From an uncultured Marinilabiliales bacterium (GTDB taxonomy: Bacteria > Bacteroidota > Bacteroidia > Bacteroidales > BM520): a DNA stretch of 6,809 bases. Shown here piece after piece: positions 1-6,362 of the stretch. The stretch is from the NCBI GenBank assembly GCA_937877575.1, contig CALFIZ010000243.1, forward strand, positions 1 to 6,809, given 5' to 3'. Within the stretch, counting starts at the first letter, position 1. Every line of letters begins with the position of its first letter. A model generated the notes under the pieces. It had not been told where the DNA came from. It ran no database searches and was given only the letters and a program-made list of their open reading frames with translations. The position numbers were made by a program, and so were the translations under genes.

Positions 1-2
1 GT

Positions 3-302
3 GAAGGGAGTGCTGTTGACAAGCTCCATGATCTCTTCCATGGAGTCATCGATATCTATGGCATCCAGGTCAACTCTTGCCGTCATGACTTCGTAAGCGG
101 ATATATCGGCGAAATCAAGGATTTCAACTGTTTTGGCTCCGCAAAAACAGGAGATGTCCTCACTACTGAAATCCGGATTACAACCATTTTCGGCGATGTT
201 ACTGCAATAGAAGCACAAACCTCGGTGTCTTGCGGGGCGGATAATCAGCATCCGGTCGCCAGTTGTGTCATGAAACTTTTTATTGATAGAAACTATGCTT
301 AA
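3..302 (+). CDS. ApeP-like hotdog-fold dehydratase-family protein (C-terminal part, 5' end outside window)
   Basis: The frame is open from base 3 to the TAA at 300-302, giving 99 codons with no start visible, so this is the C-terminal part of a gene that begins before the window. The visible part fits a hotdog fold: a helix (GSAVDKLHDLFHGVIDIYG), then strands containing GYIGEIKDF, TGDVLTTEIRI, FGDVTAIEAQT and a terminal ASCVMKLFI. This pattern resembles ApeP-type partners of aryl polyene 3-hydroxyacyl-ACP dehydratases. In the known E. coli aryl polyene pathway, ApeP pairs with the catalytic dehydratase ApeI to dehydrate ACP-bound polyene intermediates in the cytoplasm. The next gene is a FabZ/ApeI-like hotdog protein that overlaps this one by 8 nt, which supports a heteromeric pair. 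The N-terminal region that would carry any catalytic residues is missing, so activity cannot be judged. An acyl thioesterase-type hotdog protein is the main alternative. Confidence 0.68.
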   Translation, partial: EGSAVDKLHDLFHGVIDIYGIQVNSCRHDFVSGYIGEIKDFNCFGSAKTGDVLTTEIRITTIFGDVTAIEAQTSVSCGADNQHPVASCVMKLFIDRNYA

Positions 303-654
303 TCTTACACCATACACACTAAGGAAAACAACCGACGAACATAGATTTGATGTGAGAATCGATTTCGACAACCCTGTTTTTGCCGGTCATTTTCCAGGAA
401 ACCCCATCCTCCCAGGCGTCTATATCATTGAGATGGCTAAAGAGTGCGCTGAACTGCATTTTGACAGGAAATACACTATAAGCCACATCAAAAGTTGCCG
501 ATATTATTTTACAATAACACCTGCCCGCAGTGAAAACTATGTCATGCTGGCCGAGTTTAGTGAATGCGACAATGGTATCAGGGCAAAAGTTGACTTGTCA
601 CAGGATGATGCAGTGGCTATGGCAATAACAATGACACTATCGGAAAAGTTATGA
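295..654 (+). CDS. FabZ/ApeI-like 3-hydroxyacyl-ACP dehydratase
   Basis: This 119-residue hotdog-fold protein has the FabZ-type active-site segment at residues 31-50: GHFPGNPILPGV followed by the central helix IIEMAKE. H32 and E46 fall at the catalytic His and Glu positions of FabZ-family dehydratases, so it is probably active. The reaction would be dehydration of a 3-hydroxyacyl-ACP to the trans-2-enoyl form. At this length it is shorter than typical housekeeping FabZ (about 140-150 aa), as expected for accessory family members. I chose ATG at 295 because it gives a compact N terminus and overlaps the upstream stop by 8 nt; a TTG at 283 would add only four residues. The ATGA overlap at 651-654 couples it to the following FAD oxidoreductase. 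With the ApeP-like neighbour it probably acts in aryl polyene or flexirubin-type lipid synthesis. The family is clear; the pathway is inferred from the neighbours. Confidence 0.85.
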   Translation: MLNLTPYTLRKTTDEHRFDVRIDFDNPVFAGHFPGNPILPGVYIIEMAKECAELHFDRKYTISHIKSCRYYFTITPARSENYVMLAEFSECDNGIRAKVDLSQDDAVAMAITMTLSEKL

Positions 655-2075
655 AATACGATGTCGTCATTATCGGTGCAGGTCTTGGCGGTCTTGAATG
701 TGCTTACATTTTGGCAAAAAACGGTCTGAAAGTCTGCATACTCGAAAAATGCGGTGTTGTCGGTGGTGCGCTTCAAAGTTTCAAACGGGCCGGTACAAAA
801 TTCGATACAGGATTCCATTATGTCGGCGGAATAGAAGATGGACAGTCGCTGTATCCTCTTTTCAAATACTTTAACCTGCTCCATCTTCCATGGCATAAAC
901 TTGATACTGACTGCTTTGACAGAATAGTTATTGACGGCAGAACATTCCGCCACGCAAATGGTTATAAACATTTTACGGATACTCTTGCAGAGGATTTCCC
1001 ATCTCAAAAGGATTCACTGCGGAAATTTGTTGGTGTCATCGCTTCAACGGCAGCGAGGGCCAATGCTGTAATTAACGAGCCGTCATCAGCTTATGACCTT
1101 TTTAGTGATCCGTTGTTTTCCACATCAACAAGAGATTATTTGGTGTCATGTTTCAATGACAGGCTCCTGATTGACGTTATTGCCGGAAGCGGTCTGAAAA
1201 TCGACATCACTCAAAAGAACCTGCCTTTCTTCATCTTTGCCGAAATCAGCAATGCCTACATCCAAAGTGCATATCGTCTTGAATGTGAGGGTGGTGCCAT
1301 AGCCGAATCACTTTCCGATGACGTCAGACGGATGGGCGGTGTGATTTTCACCAAACAGGAAGTGATGAGTATTGCCGTGAAGGATGGCAAGGCTTACGGA
1401 GTTACCACTACAGACGGTGTGTTTTATGAATCCGACTGGATTGTTTCCGATGTGCATCCTGCTGTAACTATTTCATTTGCAGATGATTCATTCGGAAATA
1501 TATATAAACGCAGAATACGTTCCCTCAATCAGACATTGGGGATGTTCACAGTAAACGTTAAGCTGAAGAATAATACTTTCCCTTATAGGAATTATAATGA
1601 ATTTATTTATGATAAAGCTGACATGTGGTCATTTGATGCTTACAAGCCGGTTGACAGAGTGATGGTTTCGTATCATTATGGGGCGCAAAGTCTTGACCTG
1701 ATGACTCCTATGAGTTGGAAACAGGTTGAACGATGGGCAGACACATCTGTCGGTAACAGGGGGGCGGAGTATGAGACATTCAAGGCACGCAAGGTTCAGG
1801 AGTGTTTCAGACTTGTTCCTGAGATTACAGACGCTGTTGAGAGCTGTACTGCGAGTACGCCTTTGACATGGCAAAACTATACAGCGGCTCCCGAAGGTGG
1901 CGCATACGGAATAATGAAAGACTGCAACTCGCTGTCAACCACTATGTTGTCACCGGCAACCCATATACCCAACCTGATACTTACAGGTCAGAACCTCAAC
2001 ATACACGGGGTGATGGGAGTGTCAATGACATCGGTTTTATCATGCAACAGAATAATTAAAACTAAAATATTATGA
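651..2075 (+). CDS. FAD-dependent oxidoreductase, phytoene desaturase/carotenoid isomerase-like
   Basis: This 474-residue protein opens with a Rossmann dinucleotide-binding motif: GAGLGG at residues 9-14 and an acidic residue (E32) at the end of the second strand. It continues with the GGALQSF...DTGFHYVGG segment (about 38-61) typical of the CrtI/CrtISO/retinol-saturase superfamily. The C terminus carries the second FAD-contacting motif TGQNLNIHGVMG (445-456). The family uses FAD to desaturate, saturate or isomerise conjugated polyenes. Next to hotdog dehydratases, a role in modifying an aryl polyene or similar polyene chain is likely, but the substrate cannot be read from the sequence. ATG at 651 overlaps the preceding TGA, and its own TGA overlaps the glpK ATG at 2072, so it sits in the middle of a translationally coupled operon. 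Length is normal and no frameshift is evident. Confidence 0.87.
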   Translation: MKYDVVIIGAGLGGLECAYILAKNGLKVCILEKCGVVGGALQSFKRAGTKFDTGFHYVGGIEDGQSLYPLFKYFNLLHLPWHKLDTDCFDRIVIDGRTFRHANGYKHFTDTLAEDFPSQKDSLRKFVGVIASTAARANAVINEPSSAYDLFSDPLFSTSTRDYLVSCFNDRLLIDVIAGSGLKIDITQKNLPFFIFAEISNAYIQSAYRLECEGGAIAESLSDDVRRMGGVIFTKQEVMSIAVKDGKAYGVTTTDGVFYESDWIVSDVHPAVTISFADDSFGNIYKRRIRSLNQTLGMFTVNVKLKNNTFPYRNYNEFIYDKADMWSFDAYKPVDRVMVSYHYGAQSLDLMTPMSWKQVERWADTSVGNRGAEYETFKARKVQECFRLVPEITDAVESCTASTPLTWQNYTAAPEGGAYGIMKDCNSLSTTMLSPATHIPNLILTGQNLNIHGVMGVSMTSVLSCNRIIKTKIL

Positions 2076-3541
2076 AACAATATATACTCGCATTGGACCA
2101 GGGAACAAGCAGTTCGCGCGCCATTATTTTCAATCACGACGGAAAAATGTGCGGTGTGACTCAGAAGGAGTTTCCGCAGTATTATCCAAAGGCTGGCTGG
2201 GTTGAACAGAATCCTATGGAAATACTGTCCTCACAGTTGTCGGTGATTGTTGAAAGCATTACGGAATTAGGTATTGATGGTCATGATATCGCAGGTATAG
2301 GCATTGCAAACCAGCGTGAAACAACCATCGTATGGGATGCAGAAACGGGCAATCCCGTGTATAATGCCATAGTGTGGCAGGATAGGAGAACGGCTGAATA
2401 CTGTGACAATCTTATAGCCGACGGGATGACGGATTTCATCAGGGAAAAGACCGGATTAATAATAGATGCTTATTTCAGTTCGACTAAGATCCGATGGATA
2501 CTCGACAATGTGGCAGGCGCAAGGGCTAAGGCAGAAAAAGGCAAATTGCGTTTCGGGACTGTTGACAGTTGGCTTATGTGGAATCTGACACATGGGAAAG
2601 TTCATGTCACAGATGTTACCAACGCTTCGCGTACAATGCTTTTCAACATTCATAAGATGGAATGGGATGAGGATTTGCTGAAACTGTTCGGCATCCCACT
2701 GTCGATGATGCCGAGAGTGGTTTCGTCTTCTGAAATCTTCGGGTATTTCGGAGTCAAGGATGATATTCCTATCTCGGGTATTGCAGGTGACCAGCAGGCT
2801 GCTCTTTTCGGTCAGATGTGCACCAAGCCCGGAACTGTAAAAAACACATACGGCACGGGGTGTTTCCTTCTTATGAATACCGGTGACAAACCTGTGGTCT
2901 CAAAGAATAATCTGATTACAACTGTTGCATGGAAGATAGGTGATGTCGTGAACTATGCTCTTGAAGGAAGTATATTTGTTGGCGGAAGTGTCGTGCAATG
3001 GCTTCGCGACGGTCTTGGGGTAATACGTAAAAGTTCTGATATTGAGGCGCTTGCGTTGACAGTTCCAGATAATGGCGGGGTGTATTTCGTGCCTGCATTA
3101 ACGGGACTTGGCGCACCATACTGGGATCAATACGCAAAGGGCAGCATCAATGGAATCACACGCGGAACCACTGCCGGACATATAGCCCGCGCAGCTCTTG
3201 AAGGCATAGCGTTTCAGACGATGGACATTGTAGAGGCGATGCATTCTGACAGCAACATTGACATATTTGAGCTGAAAGTGGATGGGGGAGCATCGCGCAA
3301 TAATCTGCTCATGCAGTTCCAGTCGGATATTCTCGGATGTGACGTGATCAGGCCGGAGGTTACGGAAACCACAGCACTTGGGGCAGCATATCTTGCCGGT
3401 TTGTCCACAGGTTTCTGGAACGACATTGACGAAATAAAACAACAATGGTCCGTTGAACGCAGATTCACGCCGTCATCATCTCAGGATGAGGCCAAACGAG
3501 GCTGGAGGGATGCGGTGACAAGGACTTTAACAAAAAAATAA
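2072..3541 (+). CDS. glpK: Glycerol kinase
   Basis: GlpK is a cytoplasmic FGGY-family kinase that converts glycerol and ATP to sn-glycerol 3-phosphate. The 489-residue product has the N-terminal phosphate-binding segment ALDQGTSSSR (7-16). Its glycerol-contacting residues match E. coli GlpK: R82-E83 in NQRETT, Y134 in DAYFSSTK and D240 in AGDQQAALFGQ. The C-terminal nucleotide-binding segment DGGASRNN is at 404-411. Compared with E. coli GlpK as I recall it, the loop between SEIFG and PISGIAGDQQ is about four residues shorter and lacks the GGKGGTR stretch that binds fructose 1,6-bisphosphate. The C-terminal EIIA-Glc docking sequence is also not recognisable. E. coli-type allosteric control is therefore probably absent. 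Its ATG overlaps the stop of the FAD oxidoreductase gene and glpF follows 7 nt later, so glycerol entry and phosphorylation are co-expressed. No glpD or glpA is visible. Confidence 0.97.
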   Translation: MKQYILALDQGTSSSRAIIFNHDGKMCGVTQKEFPQYYPKAGWVEQNPMEILSSQLSVIVESITELGIDGHDIAGIGIANQRETTIVWDAETGNPVYNAIVWQDRRTAEYCDNLIADGMTDFIREKTGLIIDAYFSSTKIRWILDNVAGARAKAEKGKLRFGTVDSWLMWNLTHGKVHVTDVTNASRTMLFNIHKMEWDEDLLKLFGIPLSMMPRVVSSSEIFGYFGVKDDIPISGIAGDQQAALFGQMCTKPGTVKNTYGTGCFLLMNTGDKPVVSKNNLITTVAWKIGDVVNYALEGSIFVGGSVVQWLRDGLGVIRKSSDIEALALTVPDNGGVYFVPALTGLGAPYWDQYAKGSINGITRGTTAGHIARAALEGIAFQTMDIVEAMHSDSNIDIFELKVDGGASRNNLLMQFQSDILGCDVIRPEVTETTALGAAYLAGLSTGFWNDIDEIKQQWSVERRFTPSSSQDEAKRGWRDAVTRTLTKK

Positions 3542-3548
3542 ATCAGAT

Positions 3549-4286
3549 ATGGGAACTTCATTTTTACTGCAATGTTTTTATGAATTTTTAGGGACTTTAG
3601 TTCTGATACTAATGGGTGATGGCGTTGTTGCAAACGTCTGTCTTAAAAAGACCAAAGGATATCAGAGCGGTTGGGTGGTTATAACGCTTGCATGGGGTTT
3701 TGCCGTCATGTGCGGTGTGTTCATAGCCGGACCATATACGGGTGCCCACCTTAATCCTGCCGTAACTTTAGGTCTCGCGATAGCAGGCAAATTTCCGTGG
3801 TCATCAGTTATCGGTTATATGGCGGCTCAGATTATAGGCGGCATAATGGGTGCATGTTTGGTTTATGTGTTTTACAAGGATCATTTCGATGCAACGTCAG
3901 ACGAGCCTGAAACCATGTTGGGCTGTTTCGCTACAATTCCTGCCATCAGAAATTATTATCGCAATTTTCTGTGTGAGGTCATCGGAACATTTCTTTTAGT
4001 GTTCATAATACTTGTCTTTTCAACGAAAGGCAACACTCCGACCGTTGGGCTCGGCTCCCTTGGAAGTCTGCCGGTAACGATGCTTATAATGTCTATCGGC
4101 ATGTCGCTGGGCGGAGCTACCGGCTATGCCATTAATCCTGCTAGAGATTTGGGGCCGCGCATCGCACACGCCATCCTTCCAATCAAAGGAAAAGGGTCCA
4201 GTGACTGGGCATACAGCTGGGTGCCGGTATTAGGTCCTATTGTAGGCGGAACGCTTGCAGCGGGACTGTTTTTGCTGCTCGCATAG
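3549..4286 (+). CDS. glpF: Glycerol uptake facilitator (MIP/aquaglyceroporin)
   Basis: This 245-residue inner-membrane channel has the six-helix, two-half-helix layout of the MIP family. The first NPA box is at 69-71 (GAHLNPAVTLG) and the second at 196-198 (GYAINPARDLGPR). The pore-lining residues correspond to the E. coli GlpF selectivity filter: W49 (W48), G184 (G191), Y193 (F200) and R199 (R206). The small G at the third position and D200 after the second NPA-R point to glycerol rather than water-only conduction. It passively admits glycerol, which GlpK then traps as glycerol 3-phosphate. The gene starts 7 nt after the glpK stop with no clear Shine-Dalgarno sequence. It is somewhat shorter than E. 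coli GlpF (281 aa), mainly in loops and ends. It is the last gene of the rightward set and converges with the regulator gene. Confidence 0.96.
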   Translation: MGTSFLLQCFYEFLGTLVLILMGDGVVANVCLKKTKGYQSGWVVITLAWGFAVMCGVFIAGPYTGAHLNPAVTLGLAIAGKFPWSSVIGYMAAQIIGGIMGACLVYVFYKDHFDATSDEPETMLGCFATIPAIRNYYRNFLCEVIGTFLLVFIILVFSTKGNTPTVGLGSLGSLPVTMLIMSIGMSLGGATGYAINPARDLGPRIAHAILPIKGKGSSDWAYSWVPVLGPIVGGTLAAGLFLLLA

Positions 4287-4368
4287 CTAATTGTCCGTTA
4301 ACCTGTATGGTGCGTGATGATGTCAGGTGATTTGCACCTGTAGCTTGTATATGGTATGATAAAACTGT
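4287..4368. other. Convergent intergenic spacer
   Basis: This 82-nt gap separates the 3' end of glpF from the 3' end of the leftward LuxR-type gene. It holds one short perfect inverted repeat (see the separate entry) and no supported gene. Two copies of ATGTCAGGT lie at 4320-4328 and 4371-4379; the second overlaps the last codons of the regulator gene. Confidence 0.6.
4324..4340. terminator. Weak candidate hairpin between convergent genes
   Basis: CAGGTG and CACCTG form a perfect 6-bp stem around a 5-nt loop, and the site lies where both converging transcripts need to end. There is no T-run on either strand after the stem, so it does not fit a standard intrinsic terminator. It may be chance, or part of a longer weak structure with ACCTG at 4301-4305. 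Confidence 0.22.
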
Positions 4369-4944
4369 TTATGTCAGGTTGTGAATCATAGCATATACAG
4401 CGAGACCGGCAACTGATTTTATGCCGGTTTTGTGCGTTATGTTTTTGCGGTGTGTGTTGACGGTATGGACTGATATGTGAAGATTTTCGGCTATTTCCTT
4501 GCTGCTTAATCCCTTGGCGACAAGAACAAGAACTGATGTTTCGCGTTCGCTCAACTCATAACTCTCTGAAATCTTGTCTTTCTGGCTGCCGTAACATTCT
4601 CTTACAGTCTGTACGATAGAACTCTTAGGAGCACGTATATCAATTGTCTTGTCGAAAATCTGTAAGGATGAAGGCTCGACATATTGATAAATCAATGCTA
4701 TAAGTGAAGTGTCTATTCTGTTCTGTATCAGTAAATTGAGTTTTTGTTTTTCAAGTGAGTTGAGAAGTGTTGGGTTAATAATGATAATGTTTGGGTTTGC
4801 TGAAATGATTTTTTCATGCAGTATTTCAGTGTCAGATAGTGTTGCAATTATGTTGATGTCATTATAATCGTTGAAGATGGATGTAAATCCTTCGATAATG
4901 ATATCAGATGGTTCAACTATCATTATGTCAATTTTCCTGCTCAT
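4369..4944 (-). CDS. LuxR/NarL-type DNA-binding regulator with degenerate receiver domain
   Basis: This 191-residue protein has a receiver-like N-terminal domain (about 5-118) and a clear LuxR/GerE helix-turn-helix (about 131-188: ELSERETSVLVLVAKGLSSK, then IAENLHISVHTVNTHRKNI). It therefore very probably binds DNA as a transcription factor. The receiver is atypical: the position of the phospho-accepting Asp is N57 (in IIIINPTLL), and the usual Asp pair at the start is E11-P12. The conserved Lys near residue 104 appears to be Arg. Normal Asp phosphorylation is therefore unlikely, and control may come from ligand or protein contact, or from gene dosage. ATG (4942-4944) overlaps the stop of the hemerythrin gene by one base (TAATG), implying translational coupling. 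No histidine kinase is adjacent. It may regulate its own operon, but the target is unknown. Confidence 0.88.
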   Translation of the reverse strand: MSRKIDIMIVEPSDIIIEGFTSIFNDYNDINIIATLSDTEILHEKIISANPNIIIINPTLLNSLEKQKLNLLIQNRIDTSLIALIYQYVEPSSLQIFDKTIDIRAPKSSIVQTVRECYGSQKDKISESYELSERETSVLVLVAKGLSSKEIAENLHISVHTVNTHRKNITHKTGIKSVAGLAVYAMIHNLT

Positions 4945-5630
4945 TATTTGTATCTCCTTTCAAGGGTTTCAACGTAGGGAACGAGAATCTTGTCTTCAAT
5001 AAGCGAATGTTTGCCCAAGTCGGATGTAAGCTGCAGTATGTCGAAGATGAGTTCTATGGATTCATCCGGCATCACTGAACTTGGCAGATACTTATAGACT
5101 ATCTGTGTAAGGTCGGTGAGAGCCTCTTCGATGTTGCTGTGTGACTCCACAAATTTATGAATGCTGTAATTTTTGTCGCGCTGGCCTTTTTCAAGTTTCT
5201 GCATGTAGGGGAAGACGATTTCTTCTTCGTATGAGAAGTGTTTGTGGAATTCGTTTTTGTAGTCCGAGAAGAAATCGAGCAGTATTTTGCCGTATTTTTC
5301 TCCGACCATATCGGCTATACCGTGCAGATGATGTTCGATATGAGGCAGACGTTTTTCCATGTAATATTTGTGTGATGCCAGCAAATAAGGTATTAGCTGT
5401 GAGAGGTCAGTGTTTGTAATAGTCTGTTTGTCGGGAATATAATTGTCGAATGAATATACATTGCATATCATCAGGAACAAATCTACTGGTATATTGTTCT
5501 GTTTGCAGACATCCTCAACGTTTTTCTCACCGAATCCGAGCGGTATGCCGAATCTGTCCAAAGTCAGGATAAGATTGTTGTTGGTGACTATCAGGTCAGC
5601 CAATTTTTGTTTTTTTGAAAATAGTGTCAT
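4944..5630 (-). CDS. Hemerythrin-domain di-iron protein, RIC/YtfE/ScdA-like with divergent N-terminal domain
   Basis: This 228-residue predicted cytoplasmic protein has an N-terminal ScdA_N-like region (about 8-55) and a C-terminal four-helix hemerythrin-like domain (about 78-225). H87, H131, E135, H164, H208 and E212 match the spacing of the di-iron ligands in E. coli YtfE (H84, H129, E133, H160, H204, E208), so an iron-binding site is well supported. YtfE/RIC proteins help repair iron-sulfur clusters damaged by nitric oxide or oxidants. In the N-terminal domain, the usual paired cysteines after the FGI motif are replaced: here it reads RFGIPLGFG. The function may therefore differ from classic RIC, for example O2, NO or redox sensing or iron storage. 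It follows the outer-membrane protein gene by 10 nt and overlaps the regulator gene by 1 nt. The fold is confident; the role is inferred. Confidence 0.88.
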   Translation of the reverse strand: MTLFSKKQKLADLIVTNNNLILTLDRFGIPLGFGEKNVEDVCKQNNIPVDLFLMICNVYSFDNYIPDKQTITNTDLSQLIPYLLASHKYYMEKRLPHIEHHLHGIADMVGEKYGKILLDFFSDYKNEFHKHFSYEEEIVFPYMQKLEKGQRDKNYSIHKFVESHSNIEEALTDLTQIVYKYLPSSVMPDESIELIFDILQLTSDLGKHSLIEDKILVPYVETLERRYK

Positions 5631-5640
5631 GATGATGTGG

Positions 5641-6267
5641 TTAGAGCAGTTTAAGGCCGAGCTGTAATTTGAACGTTCCTATATGAGGGTTGAGCGATGA
5701 TGTCAGTATTGCATTGCTGTAACTGGTAAATCCTTTGTTTAGGGTATAGTCATACAGGAAATCCACTGAGAGGAACAAAAAGTCAATACCGATGCCTGTC
5801 TGTGCTGCTATCGCATAATTTGATGATTTCAAATCAGTTATGTAAGTGTTCAGGTTGTCATTGACGGCAAAGCCGAAACGTGGTCCCGCAAAAATCCTGA
5901 AATTGATTGCTTTTCCGAAGACAATTCCTATATGTACCGGAACATCGATGCTGTGCATCTTGTGGGTGATGACTTCAGCCTGATTGGAATTGGAAATGAA
6001 TAATGTCGGGTTATCGATAACCATGTCGGTGGTTTTTATTGAATAGAGGACATCCGGTTGGATATAAAAATGGTTTCCTGCGCGAAAGCGGAAAAAAAGA
6101 CCTGCGTCGAAGCCAGGCCCGAACTCATAGTCAAGTCCGTCAGTTTTACTGATGTTGAACTTTGACATGTTCAAGCCTCCCATGATGCCGAAAGTTGCCT
6201 GTGCAGCAAGGGATAGCGATGTTGATGCCATTATTGCGATTACTATTAATTTCTTCAAGTTCTTCAT
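5641..6267 (-). CDS. Small outer-membrane beta-barrel protein (PorT/OMP_b-brl-like)
   Basis: This 208-residue protein has an N-terminal signal peptide: K2, K5 and K6, a hydrophobic core (7-20), then LAAQA with cleavage likely after A22 or A24. The mature part is built of alternating strands rich in G, F and Y, such as ATFGIMGGLNMSKFN, GLFFRFRAGNHFYIQPDVLY, RIFAGPRFGFAVND and the terminal LQLGLKLL. This is typical of Bacteroidota eight-stranded-type outer-membrane barrels (PorT-like family). It has no TonB box, plug or catalytic motif, and its cargo or partner is not evident. It is the first gene of the leftward operon, 34 nt downstream of a -7-like box, with the hemerythrin gene starting 10 nt after its stop. 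Cotranscription with a cytoplasmic di-iron protein and a regulator is notable. The function is unknown. Confidence 0.82.
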   Translation of the reverse strand: MKNLKKLIVIAIMASTSLSLAAQATFGIMGGLNMSKFNISKTDGLDYEFGPGFDAGLFFRFRAGNHFYIQPDVLYSIKTTDMVIDNPTLFISNSNQAEVITHKMHSIDVPVHIGIVFGKAINFRIFAGPRFGFAVNDNLNTYITDLKSSNYAIAAQTGIGIDFLFLSVDFLYDYTLNKGFTSYSNAILTSSLNPHIGTFKLQLGLKLL

Positions 6268-6278
6268 TTTTCTTTGTT

Positions 6279-6299
6279 TGATTAATGTTTATTAAATCA
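6279..6299. promoter_or_regulatory. Possible operator: imperfect palindrome in leftward leader
   Basis: TGATT and AATCA flank an 11-nt centre, forming an inverted repeat near the predicted leftward transcription start and 12 nt from the OMP start codon. The location suits a repressor or autoregulator. The sequence is very AT-rich, so chance is a serious alternative, and the spacing does not match the FNR box (TTGAT-N4-ATCAA). Confidence 0.25.
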
Positions 6300-6300
6300 G

Positions 6301-6308
6301 CAAAATTA
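6301..6308 (-). promoter_or_regulatory. Candidate Bacteroidota -7 box for the leftward OMP-hemerythrin-regulator operon
   Basis: Read on the minus strand, this is TAATTTTG, a match to TAnnTTTG recognised by the Bacteroidota primary sigma factor. It lies 34 nt upstream of the OMP start, which predicts a leader of about 25-30 nt. The -33 element is not obvious. Confidence 0.5.
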
Positions 6309-6330
6309 ATACTTTTATCGAAATATGTGT

Positions 6331-6338
6331 TATTTTTG
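6331..6338 (+). promoter_or_regulatory. Candidate Bacteroidota -7 box for guaA
   Basis: TATTTTTG matches TAnnTTTG and ends 24 nt before the guaA start codon, predicting a leader of roughly 15-20 nt. That is too short for a riboswitch. The -33 element is weak or absent. Confidence 0.5.
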
Positions 6339-6362
6339 CATTTTATTCTTTACAGACAGATA

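Larger units (their letters stand above)
6268..6362. promoter_or_regulatory. Divergent promoter region between OMP operon and guaA
   Basis: This 95-nt AT-rich gap separates two outward-facing start codons (6267 on the minus strand, 6363 on the plus strand). It holds -7-like boxes for both directions and an imperfect palindrome, each listed separately. No clear -33 TTTG element was found at the expected distance for either box. Confidence 0.6.

Noticed and set aside
283..294. TTG start at 283 for the FabZ-like gene
   Set aside because: It adds only four residues, lies deeper in the upstream gene, and the ATG at 295 gives a more usual short overlap and start codon.
537..1007. Long minus-strand open frame (156 codons)
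   Set aside because: It is antisense to the FabZ-like gene and the FAD oxidoreductase, both with strong motifs, and its product shows no recognisable domain.
1629..2059. Open frames on both strands inside the FAD oxidoreductase gene
   Set aside because: They overlap the conserved C-terminal coding region, have no domain features and look like chance frames.
2456..3468. Several minus-strand open frames within glpK
   Set aside because: All are antisense to well-conserved kinase motifs, with no plausible protein features.
4301..4379. Repeated ACCTG/CAGGT words and ATGTCAGGT direct repeat around the convergent gap
   Set aside because: The words are short and few, partly inside coding sequence, and form no regular array or mobile-element boundary.
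5141..5667. Two plus-strand open frames opposite the hemerythrin gene
   Set aside because: They are antisense to the di-iron ligand regions; the Cys- and Arg-rich composition of the first is typical of a shadow frame.
6339..6362. Possible purine riboswitch ahead of guaA
   Set aside because: The predicted leader is only about 15-20 nt, far too short for a purine aptamer.
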